From: an uncultured Clostridia bacterium
Lineage (GTDB): Bacteria > Bacillota > Clostridia > Peptostreptococcales > Anaerovoracaceae
Direction: 5' to 3'
Assembly (NCBI GenBank): GCA_934281605.1
Contig: CAKQXD010000013.1
Location: 1-56,579 of the forward strand
Length of the DNA: 56,579 bases
The notes under the pieces were generated by a model. It ran no database searches and was not told where the DNA came from. It saw only the letters and a list, made by a program, of their open reading frames with translations. Position numbers and translations under genes: made by a program. This document shows positions 16,438 to 24,595 of the stretch, piece by piece. How positions within the stretch are numbered: the stretch's first letter is position 1; every line of letters begins with the position of its first letter.

Positions 16438-17013
16438 TTAGGAAATGGATTTCACGAATGCACGGAAATCGTTTATGATCTGATCCATATCCGCTGATTC
16501 ATCGTCCAGAGCCAGTCCATAAAACGCAGGCACTTCCAGACCGCGTGCTTCGATGGCTTTTTTCAGTTCTTCTATGTACACTCCTTCTCCTTCGATGATA
16601 GCGTCGTTAAAGGAAAGATCTACCGGGCTGCCTCCCCAGTTTTCATCCCACGCCGTAATGGAAACACCGCAGGTCGGAGAGCCGTCGCATCCCAGCACGC
16701 CCACGACTTTATAGCCTTCTCTTTTGTATTCTTCCATGTAGTCCGCCTGCCGCTCCGCGATCTCGCGACAGTGCCTGCGGAAGCCTACGTTATCGTACAG
16801 ATTCTTGGTGTGCCACCACCTCTGGATCCCGATATACAGCGTCTCCGGGCAGTCCATCTGCTGGATCCCCAGATCGTTTTCATACAATGTATCGAACACT
16901 TCCTTGCACATTCCCGGGTATCTTGCCAGGCCCTTTACCTTGTTGTTGGTATTCAGCAAACAGCTGGACACAAAAATTACTTTTTTACTCCTGTTATCGT
17001 CTCTTCTGTCCAT
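16438..17013 (-). CDS. TudS-related putative desulfidase (CD3072/DUF523-like)
   Basis: This 191-residue protein keeps the TudS/DUF523 pattern: VSSCLLN (Cys18), QQMDCPE (Cys55), and GCDGSPTCGVS (Ser112, Cys115). TudS thiouracil desulfidases use three Cys to hold a [4Fe-4S] cluster whose open iron takes sulfur from 4-thiouracil. 'IQRWWHTKNLYD' is typical of the clostridial CD3072-like subgroup. It is the third gene of codB-codA-tudS, 24 bases after codA, so its substrate is probably a thio-pyrimidine. Family is recognised; substrate is inference from context. Confidence 0.8.
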   Translation of the reverse strand: MDRRDDNRSKKVIFVSSCLLNTNNKVKGLARYPGMCKEVFDTLYENDLGIQQMDCPETLYIGIQRWWHTKNLYDNVGFRRHCREIAERQADYMEEYKREGYKVVGVLGCDGSPTCGVSITAWDENWGGSPVDLSFNDAIIEGEGVYIEELKKAIEARGLEVPAFYGLALDDESADMDQIINDFRAFVKSIS

Positions 17014-17037
17014 TCCAAAACCTCCTGCTCATAAACC

Positions 17038-18309
17038 TTATACTTTAAAATCCACCTGCCGGTTCTCTCCACTACCGCAGAAAGTACGCTCCGCAGGTTT
17101 TACCTCTGCTATTATTTTACCACGTCTTACGGTATAAAGCACCTCCGAACACAGACGGATCGCATCAAATTCACTGTCTGCATCCAGAATGATGAAATCC
17201 GCCGGATTGCCCGGTTTGATACCATAGTCTTTAAGACCCAGAGCCTTCGCCCCGTTATGTGTGATCATATCGAACAGATAACTGATCTGATCGTATCCGC
17301 TCATCTGGGCGTAATTCATCAGAAGGTTGACCACCGTCAGCGGAGATCCTTTGCCCATCGGATACCACGGATCCATGATGTCGTCGCTTCCCGCCGCCAC
17401 ATTGACTCCTGCTGCTGCCAGTTCATCCACCCGCGTATGTCCTCTGTGGCGCGGATAGCCATCCGTCCTGTTCTGCAGACAGGAATTAGGAAACGGGTTT
17501 GTGATAATATTCAGATCCGCCCGCTTCAGATTCCCGATCAGCTTCTGTGCAAAGTCGTTGTTGTAGTTATGCATCGCCGTCGTATGGCTGGCCGAGACCC
17601 GCCCCTGCATATCACGAACGATGGTCTCCCGGGCGATGGCTTCCACGTAGCGGGACTGATCGTCCGTATTCTCATCGCAGTGGATATCGATGAGCCGGTC
17701 GTATTTTTCAGCCAGATCAAAGACGTATTTCACATCCCGCAGACCGTCCTCCGGCGAAAGCTCGATGTACGGCAGTCCGCCTACTACATCGCAACCCTTC
17801 TCCACTGCCTCTTCCAGCATCCGGTCATTGCCTTTTCTGGTAAAGATACAGTCCTGCGGGAAGGCTACGATCTGCAGATCTGCAAAGTCTTTAACAGCCT
17901 CTTTCACTTCCAGAAGCGCTTCTACGGCATTGCCCGATGCATCCGTAGCATCTGCGTGGGTCCGCAGGAAAGTGCTTCCGTTGACCGCTTCCCACCGGAT
18001 CACTTCGATGGCATTTTTCTTGATAGTTTCTTTATCCAGATTTTCCTTCAATTCGCCCCAGATCTGAATTCCTTCCAGCAGGGTCCCGCTCTGATTGTAT
18101 CTCGGTTTTCCCACGCTCAGGACAGCGTCCAGATGCAGATGGGCGTCGCAGAACGGCGGAGACACCAGATGCTCCTTTGCATCGATGGTATCCGCCTGTT
18201 CGATCTGAATGCCGGGCTGGATCTTTGCAAACTTCCCGTCTTCTACCAGGATGTCCGTAACCGATCCGTCCCGCAGCTTTGCGTTTTTTACCAGCAGCCG
18301 TTCTGTCAT
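17038..18309 (-). CDS. codA: Cytosine deaminase-type amidohydrolase
   Basis: This 423-residue amidohydrolase-fold enzyme converts cytosine to uracil plus ammonia in the family archetype. Metal and catalytic motifs are all present: CDAHLHLD (His57, His59), DIHCDEN (His and catalytic Glu near 210), SASHTTAMHNY (His), and AGSDDIMDPW (Asp). Composite N- and C-terminal beta sandwich segments flank the barrel. The ATG overlaps the codB stop by 4 bases, so permease and enzyme are coupled. Related amidohydrolases act on other amino-pyrimidines or isoguanine; the neighbouring tudS-like gene makes a thio-cytosine substrate conceivable. Confidence 0.9.
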   Translation of the reverse strand: MTERLLVKNAKLRDGSVTDILVEDGKFAKIQPGIQIEQADTIDAKEHLVSPPFCDAHLHLDAVLSVGKPRYNQSGTLLEGIQIWGELKENLDKETIKKNAIEVIRWEAVNGSTFLRTHADATDASGNAVEALLEVKEAVKDFADLQIVAFPQDCIFTRKGNDRMLEEAVEKGCDVVGGLPYIELSPEDGLRDVKYVFDLAEKYDRLIDIHCDENTDDQSRYVEAIARETIVRDMQGRVSASHTTAMHNYNNDFAQKLIGNLKRADLNIITNPFPNSCLQNRTDGYPRHRGHTRVDELAAAGVNVAAGSDDIMDPWYPMGKGSPLTVVNLLMNYAQMSGYDQISYLFDMITHNGAKALGLKDYGIKPGNPADFIILDADSEFDAIRLCSEVLYTVRRGKIIAEVKPAERTFCGSGENRQVDFKV

Positions 18310-19598
18310 GCCTGCACCTTCTTTCCATCACTTGGCTTTGCGATCACACCGTACAGAACTGCGATGACGATAAAGGTCGGCACGCAGGCTCCCAGCAGCG
18401 TCCAGCCATAAGTCAGCACGTTATAAAGTGCGATTCCAACAAACCATACGACGAGGGCTTTCCAGTTGAATCCACCCTGATACCAGTACGGCGACGCCGA
18501 CGTATCGTCCAGCAGATCATCCGCCTTCACCTTCTGCTTCTTGATGAAGAAGAAGTCAACCAGCATGATGGCGATCAGCGGCACGAAAATAGCTCCTACG
18601 ATGGTCAGGAATGTGATAAAGTGTCCGATCAGGTTCGGGATCAGTGCGATCAGACCTACTGCAGCACCCGCCGGAACGATGATCTTCCAAGGTTCCACTT
18701 TCGGGAATACATTGACGAAAGAAATACTTGCGGAATATAAATTCACAACGTTGGTCGTTACCGACGAAAGAACGATGATCAGCAGAGCCGGAATGCCCAG
18801 TCCGCTTTCCAGCATGAAATCTACCGGATTGGCGCTTCCCGTTGTGATGGCAGAGATCGCACCTGCAAACATGAACAGCGCCGCGCCTGCCAGTGAACCG
18901 ATCAGCGTTCCCCAGCTTGCAGCTCCCGCACTCTTAGCGTATCTCGTGTAGTCGCAGACCATCGGTCCCCAGGCAAAAGCATTGCTGGCTACGATATCCA
19001 GACCCACCAGAAGGCTGATGGCCGCTGCCGGCGTATAATGCACGATGCTGGACGCTCCGTAGTTCTTGAAGATCATCACGATGACTACCAGCGTCAGGAT
19101 TGCCAGAAGAGGTACAGACACTCTCTGCAGCCATGTTATGGAACGGAATCCATAAGCCGTGATCAGCAGCTGTACGACAGCCGTTACAACGATCCACAGC
19201 GCCAGGCTGGAAAATCCGGTCAGGGATTCTACAATAGCATTGATGGAAGATCCGCAGATCACGGTAACATTGGCTGCCCAGCCTAAAAGCTGGATCCCAT
19301 TAGCAACCGATGGCAGATAGGATCCTCTGATCCCGAAGGTCAGCCGGGAAGCCGCCATGGTAGGAAGCTTCACCTTATAGCCGATGTGGCCCAGCGCCAG
19401 CAGTGGTAAAAACACAAGAATATTTCCGACGATTATGATAAACATCAGTTTCCAGAATCCCAGTTCCGCCAGCGAACCGCCGATCATCAGCCGCGGTACC
19501 GCCACATTGGCGCAGAACCAGATAAAGGCAATATCCCATAATCCCGTCTTTTGTTCGTCCAAGCTGGTCACCGCCAGCTTCTCCTGTTCCAGTTTCAT
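18306..19598 (-). CDS. codB: NCS1-family cytosine permease
   Basis: This 430-residue protein has about 12 membrane helices and the NCS1 pattern (WDIAFIWFCANVAVPRLMIG, FGIRGSYLPSVANGIQLLGW, WGPMVCDYTRYAKS). It imports cytosine or a related base. The ORF is open to 19631, but the GGAAGGAG site is only one base from an ATG at 19607 and about 10 from ATG 19598, so I choose the latter. Translation may be coupled to a 12-codon leader ORF whose TAG stops one base before this ATG. Confidence 0.9.
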   Translation of the reverse strand: MKLEQEKLAVTSLDEQKTGLWDIAFIWFCANVAVPRLMIGGSLAELGFWKLMFIIIVGNILVFLPLLALGHIGYKVKLPTMAASRLTFGIRGSYLPSVANGIQLLGWAANVTVICGSSINAIVESLTGFSSLALWIVVTAVVQLLITAYGFRSITWLQRVSVPLLAILTLVVIVMIFKNYGASSIVHYTPAAAISLLVGLDIVASNAFAWGPMVCDYTRYAKSAGAASWGTLIGSLAGAALFMFAGAISAITTGSANPVDFMLESGLGIPALLIIVLSSVTTNVVNLYSASISFVNVFPKVEPWKIIVPAGAAVGLIALIPNLIGHFITFLTIVGAIFVPLIAIMLVDFFFIKKQKVKADDLLDDTSASPYWYQGGFNWKALVVWFVGIALYNVLTYGWTLLGACVPTFIVIAVLYGVIAKPSDGKKVQA

Positions 19599-19599
19599 T

Positions 19600-19638
19600 C
19601 TAGTCATACTCCTTCCAGGTGAGCAACACACTCACCAT
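19600..19638 (-). CDS. Putative 12-codon leader ORF upstream of codB
   Basis: In the codB leader an ATG at 19638 opens a 12-residue peptide, MVSVLLTWKEYD, whose TAG lies one base before the codB ATG. Its codons cover the hairpin GGTGAG/CTCACC (19618-19636) and the codB ribosome site. Its own ribosome site (AAAGGA, about 13 bases away) is poor. Translation of this ORF would melt the hairpin, so it could couple or gate codB translation. It may also be chance. Confidence 0.35.
   Translation of the reverse strand: MVSVLLTWKEYD
19618..19636 (-). promoter_or_regulatory. Hairpin adjoining the codB ribosome binding site
   Basis: GGTGAG and CTCACC pair perfectly (6 bp, 7-base loop) directly upstream of the GGAAGGAG ribosome site of codB. 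It is not a purine or TPP riboswitch by sequence. It could protect or gate the site. No T-run follows, so it is not a terminator. Confidence 0.45.
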
Positions 19639-19697
19639 TTTTGTCTTTTGATTCCTTTTCCTAGTTTACCTATAGGTTTTATCACTTATTGATGCTG

Positions 19698-19727
19698 ATT
19701 ATATCCTAAACCCTCCTTGCTTGTCAA
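19698..19727 (-). promoter_or_regulatory. Consensus sigma-A promoter of codB-codA-tudS
   Basis: The minus strand carries a perfect -35 TTGACA (19722-19727), an 18-base spacer and a perfect -10 TATAAT (19698-19703). It lies directly after the pfkA terminator. A leader of about 90 bases follows before codB. A promoter this strong usually needs control, which may lie in the leader hairpin and leader ORF. Confidence 0.75.
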
Positions 19728-19746
19728 CCGGAATTTAAAAAAACCG

Positions 19747-19792
19747 TAAAAAAACTGCCGCAGCACAGACCATGTTCTGTTGCCGCAGCAGC
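19747..19792 (-). terminator. Rho-independent terminator of pfkA
   Basis: CTGCTGCGGC-ACAGA pairs with TCTGT-GCTGCGGCAG (including G-U pairs) around a short loop, then seven T on the minus strand. It closes the dnaE-pfkA unit before the codB promoter. Confidence 0.85.
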
Positions 19793-19820
19793 TTCTATTC
19801 CGATTATTCCATTATGTCAA

Positions 19821-20780
19821 CTATGCCAGCGTTTCCGCCAGGTCGTACAGAGTCGCATCGAACTGGCGCTTCATCTGCAAAGCCTCCTCCAGACCGCAGG
19901 CTCTTATCTCGCCGCCGGTGATGCCGATGGCTTTGCTTTCTTCGTCGTTGTAGAGCAGCTCCGCCGCTTTCGCACCCATCAGGCTCGCCAGGATCCTGTC
20001 CTGTCCGCTCGGCGTTCCGCCTCGCTGGATGTGACCCGGTACGACCGCACGTGTCTCCTTGCCTGTCCGTTCTTCTATGATCTTCGTCAGCTCGGACGTG
20101 CTCACCGGGACGCCCTCAGCCTTGATGATGATGCTGTGGTGCTTACCCGACTGCTGCCCTCTCAGGATCCGTCTGCAGGTACGGTTGATATCCAGCTCGA
20201 TCTCCGGGATCAGAATATCATCTGCTCCGCCTGCCAGTCCCGCGTGAAGAGCAATATCGCCGCAGTGACGACCCATCACCTCGATGATGCTGGTTCTCTC
20301 GTGAGCCGAAGATGTATCTCTGATATTGGAGATCATGGACAGGACGGTGTTGACCGCCGTATCGAAGCCGATTGTGTAGTCCGTGTAGGCCAGATCGTTG
20401 TCTATCGTTCCCGGCACGCCCATGACGCGAATGCCGCGCCGCGAAAGATCCAGTCCGCCGCGAAACGACCCGTCTCCGCCCACGACGATCACCCCCTCGA
20501 TGCCAAAGGTTTCCAGTACCGAAACAGCATGCGCCTGTCCTTCTTCTGTCCGGAATCTCTCGCTTCTCGCCGTTCTGAGAATGGTCCCGCCCCGCTGCAG
20601 GATATCTCCCACTGAATGCCACTGCATCTTCTCGATTTCTCCATCCAGCAGACCTTCGTAACCCCGGTCGATCCCGTATACTTCCATCCCCATGGAAAGG
20701 CCCTTTCGCACAGCTGCTCGAACCGCTGCGTTCATACCGGGAGCATCGCCTCCGCTGGTCAGTATTCCGATCCTGTTCAT
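19821..20780 (-). CDS. pfkA: ATP-dependent 6-phosphofructokinase
   Basis: This 319-residue glycolytic enzyme phosphorylates fructose 6-phosphate. Hallmarks are ILTSGGDAPGMNAAVR at the N terminus, GGDGSFRGG (glycine after GGD indicates the ATP-using type), PGTIDNDL with the catalytic Asp, IEVMGRHCGDIALH, and HIQRGGTPSGQDR. Length is normal. AAGGAGG precedes the ATG. It follows dnaE by 31 bases, the dnaE-pfkA order common in Firmicutes, and ends at a strong terminator. Confidence 0.96.
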   Translation of the reverse strand: MNRIGILTSGGDAPGMNAAVRAAVRKGLSMGMEVYGIDRGYEGLLDGEIEKMQWHSVGDILQRGGTILRTARSERFRTEEGQAHAVSVLETFGIEGVIVVGGDGSFRGGLDLSRRGIRVMGVPGTIDNDLAYTDYTIGFDTAVNTVLSMISNIRDTSSAHERTSIIEVMGRHCGDIALHAGLAGGADDILIPEIELDINRTCRRILRGQQSGKHHSIIIKAEGVPVSTSELTKIIEERTGKETRAVVPGHIQRGGTPSGQDRILASLMGAKAAELLYNDEESKAIGITGGEIRACGLEEALQMKRQFDATLYDLAETLA

Positions 20781-20811
20781 ATCCGTTCGCCTCCTTGTTT
20801 TCTTAAAATCT

Positions 20812-23800
20812 CTATCCTTTATAGTTTCCTTCGCCTACCAGTGCGATGATCTTCTGCTGAAAATCATGATCCGGGATCACCCACAGGCTTTCATCCGTCC
20901 GGAAGGAACCGCCCTCCGGCAGATAAATGATGGCCTGACACTCGCCCGGGTGCTCCTTCATAATGCGCCGGATCTTCTCCAGGATGTCATCCTTATCGAC
21001 ATCCTGCGGCAGCTTGATCTTGATGAGACCCTGCGGCTGACGCGCGCCGCCAGCAGGAGCATACGCCCCCGGAGCGCCGAAAACGTCGGGAGTACTCTTT
21101 GCAAAAGCCCCATTATAATGCTGGCCCGCCGGAGTCTTCTTTGCAGAAGCTTCCGGGGATGCATCCTTCAGTTCTCTCAGATCCACGATGGTCTCCGCCA
21201 GCAGTTTCGGCATTTCTCCCTCCTTGAAGTTGAGGCTGCCGGTGATGGAAACGATGGCGTCCTCCTGTAAAATGCTGCTGTAGCGGTCGTAGATATTCGG
21301 GAATACCACCACTTCCACTGCGCCGTACAGGTCTTCTATATCCAGGAACGCCATCATCTTGTTGTTCTTAGTGATCAGTGTCTTCTTGCCGGTGACGATA
21401 CCCGCCAGGACAGCCTGCATGCCGTCTCTGATAAAGCTGTGCTGCTCACCGTTTTCCTCACTGTCCATAACATCCGCCAGATCCTGGGCCGTTACGGTGG
21501 TCATCTGCTTGATCTGATCCTCAAACTCCCGCAGCGGATGATCCGTCAGGTACACGCCCAGCATTTCCTTTTCCTGAGCCAGCAGCACTTCCTTCTCGAA
21601 ATTTTTCACTGCAGGCAGCCGGTTGACCACATTGCTCTCCTCCATTGTGTCCGCCGCCAGCTGGAATAAAGAAAGCTGCCCTTCGATGTTCTTTTTGGCG
21701 CTGGACTGAGCCGACTCGATGAGGCTTTCGTAGATGCCGATATGCGCCGCCCGGTTGGGATCGAAGCAGTCCAGAGCACCAGCCCGGATCAGACTTTCGA
21801 TGGCCTTTTTATTGATTTTATGGATATCCAGATTCTCGATGAGGCGGAAAATATCCGTCGGGATCCCCTTGTTTTCCCGTGCTTCGATGATGGCGTCGAT
21901 GACTCCGTCTCCCACATTCTTGACGCCGGAAAGTCCGAATCGGATCTTGCCGTCCACCACGGAGAATTTCTTGTCACTCTCGTTGACGTCAGGAGGCAGC
22001 ACCTCGATGCCCATGTCCTGACAGTTTCTCATGTATTTTGAAATGGAGTTGGCGTCGCCCGTCACGCTGGTCATGAGAGCCGCCATGAACTCCGCCGGAT
22101 AGTGGACCTTCAGATAACCCGTCTCGTAGGCCAGCACAGCATATGCCGCCGCATGAGACTTGTTGAAGGCGTATTCTGCGAAGCTGACCATCTGATTAAA
22201 GATCTCCTCCGCAGCATCTTCCGGCACACCGTTTCGCACGCATCCTGCGATTTCCACATTGCCGTCCGCATCGGTCTTGCCGTGGATGAAATACTCCTTT
22301 TCCTCCAGCATGACATCCATCTTCTTCTTACTCATAGCGCGGCGCACCAGGTCGGAACGTCCATAGGAATAGCCGCCCAGGTCGCGCACGATCTGCATAA
22401 CCTGCTCCTGATACACCAGACAGCCGTAGGTGACCGACAGGATCGGCTCCAGGCTCTTGTGGATATAAGCAATATTATGAGGATGCTTTTTGTTGTCGAT
22501 GTAGGTCGGGATGGATGCCATCGGACCCGGCCGATACAGGGAGATACCGGCGACGATATCTTCGAAGCAGTCCGGTTTCAGCGTCTTCATAAACTGGGTC
22601 ATGCCGCCGCTTTCCAGCTGGAAGATTCCTTCTGTATTGCCTTTGGCAATGATTTCATATACTTTCGGATCGTCGTATTCCATCTTGGAAAAATCGATCT
22701 TAACGCCGTGATTCTTTTCGATCATCTCCAGGGCGTCCCGAATGATGGTCAGGTTTCGCAGTCCCAGGAAGTCCATCTTCAGCAGCCCCAGCTCTTCGAT
22801 AGTCGTCATGTTGAACTGGGTCGATAAACCTTTATCCGCCAGATACAGAGGCACGTATTCGTCGATGCTGTCCCGGGAGATCACCACACCGGCCGCATGG
22901 GTCGATGCGTGGCGCGGCATGCCCTCGATGGCTCTGGCCATGTCGATGACTCTCCGCGTGGTCTCGTCGCTTTCATATTTTGTCTTCAGCTCCGGACTCA
23001 TTTCCAGAGCCTTGTCTATAGTCATTTTCAGCGCAAATGGAATAGCCTTGGCGATGGCGTCCGTCTCCGGATAGCTGACGTTGAGCACACGTCCAACGTC
23101 TCTGACCGCCTGCTTGGCCTTCATGGTACCAAAAGTGATGATCTGGGAGACCTTGTCCTCGCCATATTTTCTCGTAACATAGTCGATGACCTCGCCACGC
23201 CGTTCGTAACAGAAGTCGATATCGATATCCGGCATGCTGACACGCTCCGGATTGAGGAATCGCTCGAAGATGAGGCCGTACTTGATGGGATCGATGTCGG
23301 TGATCCGCAGGGTGTATGCCACGATGCTCCCGGCAGCGGATCCCCGTCCCGGCCCCACCATGATGTGATTTTCCTTCGCGTAGTTGATGAAATCCCAGAC
23401 GATAAGGAAGTATTCCACATAACCCATATTTTCAATCGTCGATAATTCGTAGTTGAGTCGCTCCTGCAGGCCGGCCAACTCTTCTCCCTCCGCCTCCGGA
23501 TACCGCTCTGCCAGTCCCTTCTCGCAAAGCTGCCGCAGATACTGCGGTTTCGTCATGCCTTCCGGCGCCTGGAAGTCCGGCAGGTGCAGCTCGCCAAAGG
23601 TAAAGGTCACGTCGCACTGCTGGGCGATCTTCTCCGTGTTGTCGCAGGCCTCTGGAATGGATGCGAAGATCTTCCGCATCTCGTCCTCGGATTTGAGATA
23701 GAACTGGTCGTTGGAAAACCGCATTCTGTTTTCTTCATCCACCGTCGTTCCCATCTGGATGCACATGAGGATATCCTGCGCTACCGCATCCTCCTGCCGC

Positions 23801-24426
23801 ACGTAGTGAGAGTCGTTGGTCGCTACGAAAGGGATCCCGGTTTCCGCATGGAGCCTCTTCATATCCGGCAGGATCCGCGCTTCTTCCTCCAGCCCCTGGT
23901 CCTGCAGTTCCAGATAGAAGTTGCCTTCGCCGAAGATGTCCAGCATTTCCAGAGCTTCCTTTTTCGCGCCTTCGTAATCACCGTTGAGGAGCCGGTGCGG
24001 GATCTCCCCCGCCAGACAGGCAGACAGGGCAATCAGCCCTTCGTGATACTGGCGCAGGACGTTTTTATCGATCCGCGGTTTATAGTAGAAGCCGTGACGA
24101 TACCCTTCGGATACGATCTTCATCAGGTTCTTGTAGCCCTGGTTGTTCTTAGCCAGCAGCACCAGGTGGCCCATCCGCTTGTCCCGCTCAGCATCCTTGT
24201 CGAACAAAGTCCGGGCAGCCGTATACACCTCGCAGCCGATGACCGGGCGAATGCCCTGTTTTTTGCATTCTCTATAAAAATCGATGACCCCGAACATCAC
24301 GCCATGATCCGTAATGGCCAGCGACGTCATGCCCAGGTCCTTTGCACGAGACACCAGATCTCCGATCCTGGCAGCCCCGTCCAGCAAACTGTATTCCGTA
24401 TGTACATGTAAGTGTGTAAATGCCAT
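20812..24426 (-). CDS. dnaE: DNA polymerase III subunit alpha (DnaE)
   Basis: This 1204-residue replicative or lesion-tolerant polymerase has an N-terminal PHP domain (FTHLHVHTEYSLLDGAARI), polymerase palm with PDIDIDFCYERR (two catalytic Asp) and GPGRGSAAGSIV, a fingers/thumb region, tandem helix-hairpin-helix (IHKINKKAIESLIRAGALD), and a C-terminal OB fold (VLAGIVTGKKTLITKNNKMM). This is the DnaE1/DnaE3-type length, not PolC. A divergent intergenic region of 169 bases separates it from the L,D-transpeptidase gene, with an A/T-rich -10-like TGATAAAAT upstream. Confidence 0.97.
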   Translation of the reverse strand: MAFTHLHVHTEYSLLDGAARIGDLVSRAKDLGMTSLAITDHGVMFGVIDFYRECKKQGIRPVIGCEVYTAARTLFDKDAERDKRMGHLVLLAKNNQGYKNLMKIVSEGYRHGFYYKPRIDKNVLRQYHEGLIALSACLAGEIPHRLLNGDYEGAKKEALEMLDIFGEGNFYLELQDQGLEEEARILPDMKRLHAETGIPFVATNDSHYVRQEDAVAQDILMCIQMGTTVDEENRMRFSNDQFYLKSEDEMRKIFASIPEACDNTEKIAQQCDVTFTFGELHLPDFQAPEGMTKPQYLRQLCEKGLAERYPEAEGEELAGLQERLNYELSTIENMGYVEYFLIVWDFINYAKENHIMVGPGRGSAAGSIVAYTLRITDIDPIKYGLIFERFLNPERVSMPDIDIDFCYERRGEVIDYVTRKYGEDKVSQIITFGTMKAKQAVRDVGRVLNVSYPETDAIAKAIPFALKMTIDKALEMSPELKTKYESDETTRRVIDMARAIEGMPRHASTHAAGVVISRDSIDEYVPLYLADKGLSTQFNMTTIEELGLLKMDFLGLRNLTIIRDALEMIEKNHGVKIDFSKMEYDDPKVYEIIAKGNTEGIFQLESGGMTQFMKTLKPDCFEDIVAGISLYRPGPMASIPTYIDNKKHPHNIAYIHKSLEPILSVTYGCLVYQEQVMQIVRDLGGYSYGRSDLVRRAMSKKKMDVMLEEKEYFIHGKTDADGNVEIAGCVRNGVPEDAAEEIFNQMVSFAEYAFNKSHAAAYAVLAYETGYLKVHYPAEFMAALMTSVTGDANSISKYMRNCQDMGIEVLPPDVNESDKKFSVVDGKIRFGLSGVKNVGDGVIDAIIEARENKGIPTDIFRLIENLDIHKINKKAIESLIRAGALDCFDPNRAAHIGIYESLIESAQSSAKKNIEGQLSLFQLAADTMEESNVVNRLPAVKNFEKEVLLAQEKEMLGVYLTDHPLREFEDQIKQMTTVTAQDLADVMDSEENGEQHSFIRDGMQAVLAGIVTGKKTLITKNNKMMAFLDIEDLYGAVEVVVFPNIYDRYSSILQEDAIVSITGSLNFKEGEMPKLLAETIVDLRELKDASPEASAKKTPAGQHYNGAFAKSTPDVFGAPGAYAPAGGARQPQGLIKIKLPQDVDKDDILEKIRRIMKEHPGECQAIIYLPEGGSFRTDESLWVIPDHDFQQKIIALVGEGNYKG

Positions 24427-24595
24427 AAAAAACCTCTTTTATTATTCTACTAATATTTTATCATACTCTGCGATAAAATTACATGACGAACTTTTACGCT
24501 GTATTTGGCTATTCAAACCATTTTTCTATTGTATAATCCTGACGAATCAAGTAGAATAAAAGAGATTGTGGACGGGATCCATAGAAGGAGACATT

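Noticed and set aside
19600..19740. Purine, TPP or preQ1 riboswitch in the codB leader
   Set aside because: None of the conserved core sequences is present; only a short hairpin and a small ORF are seen.
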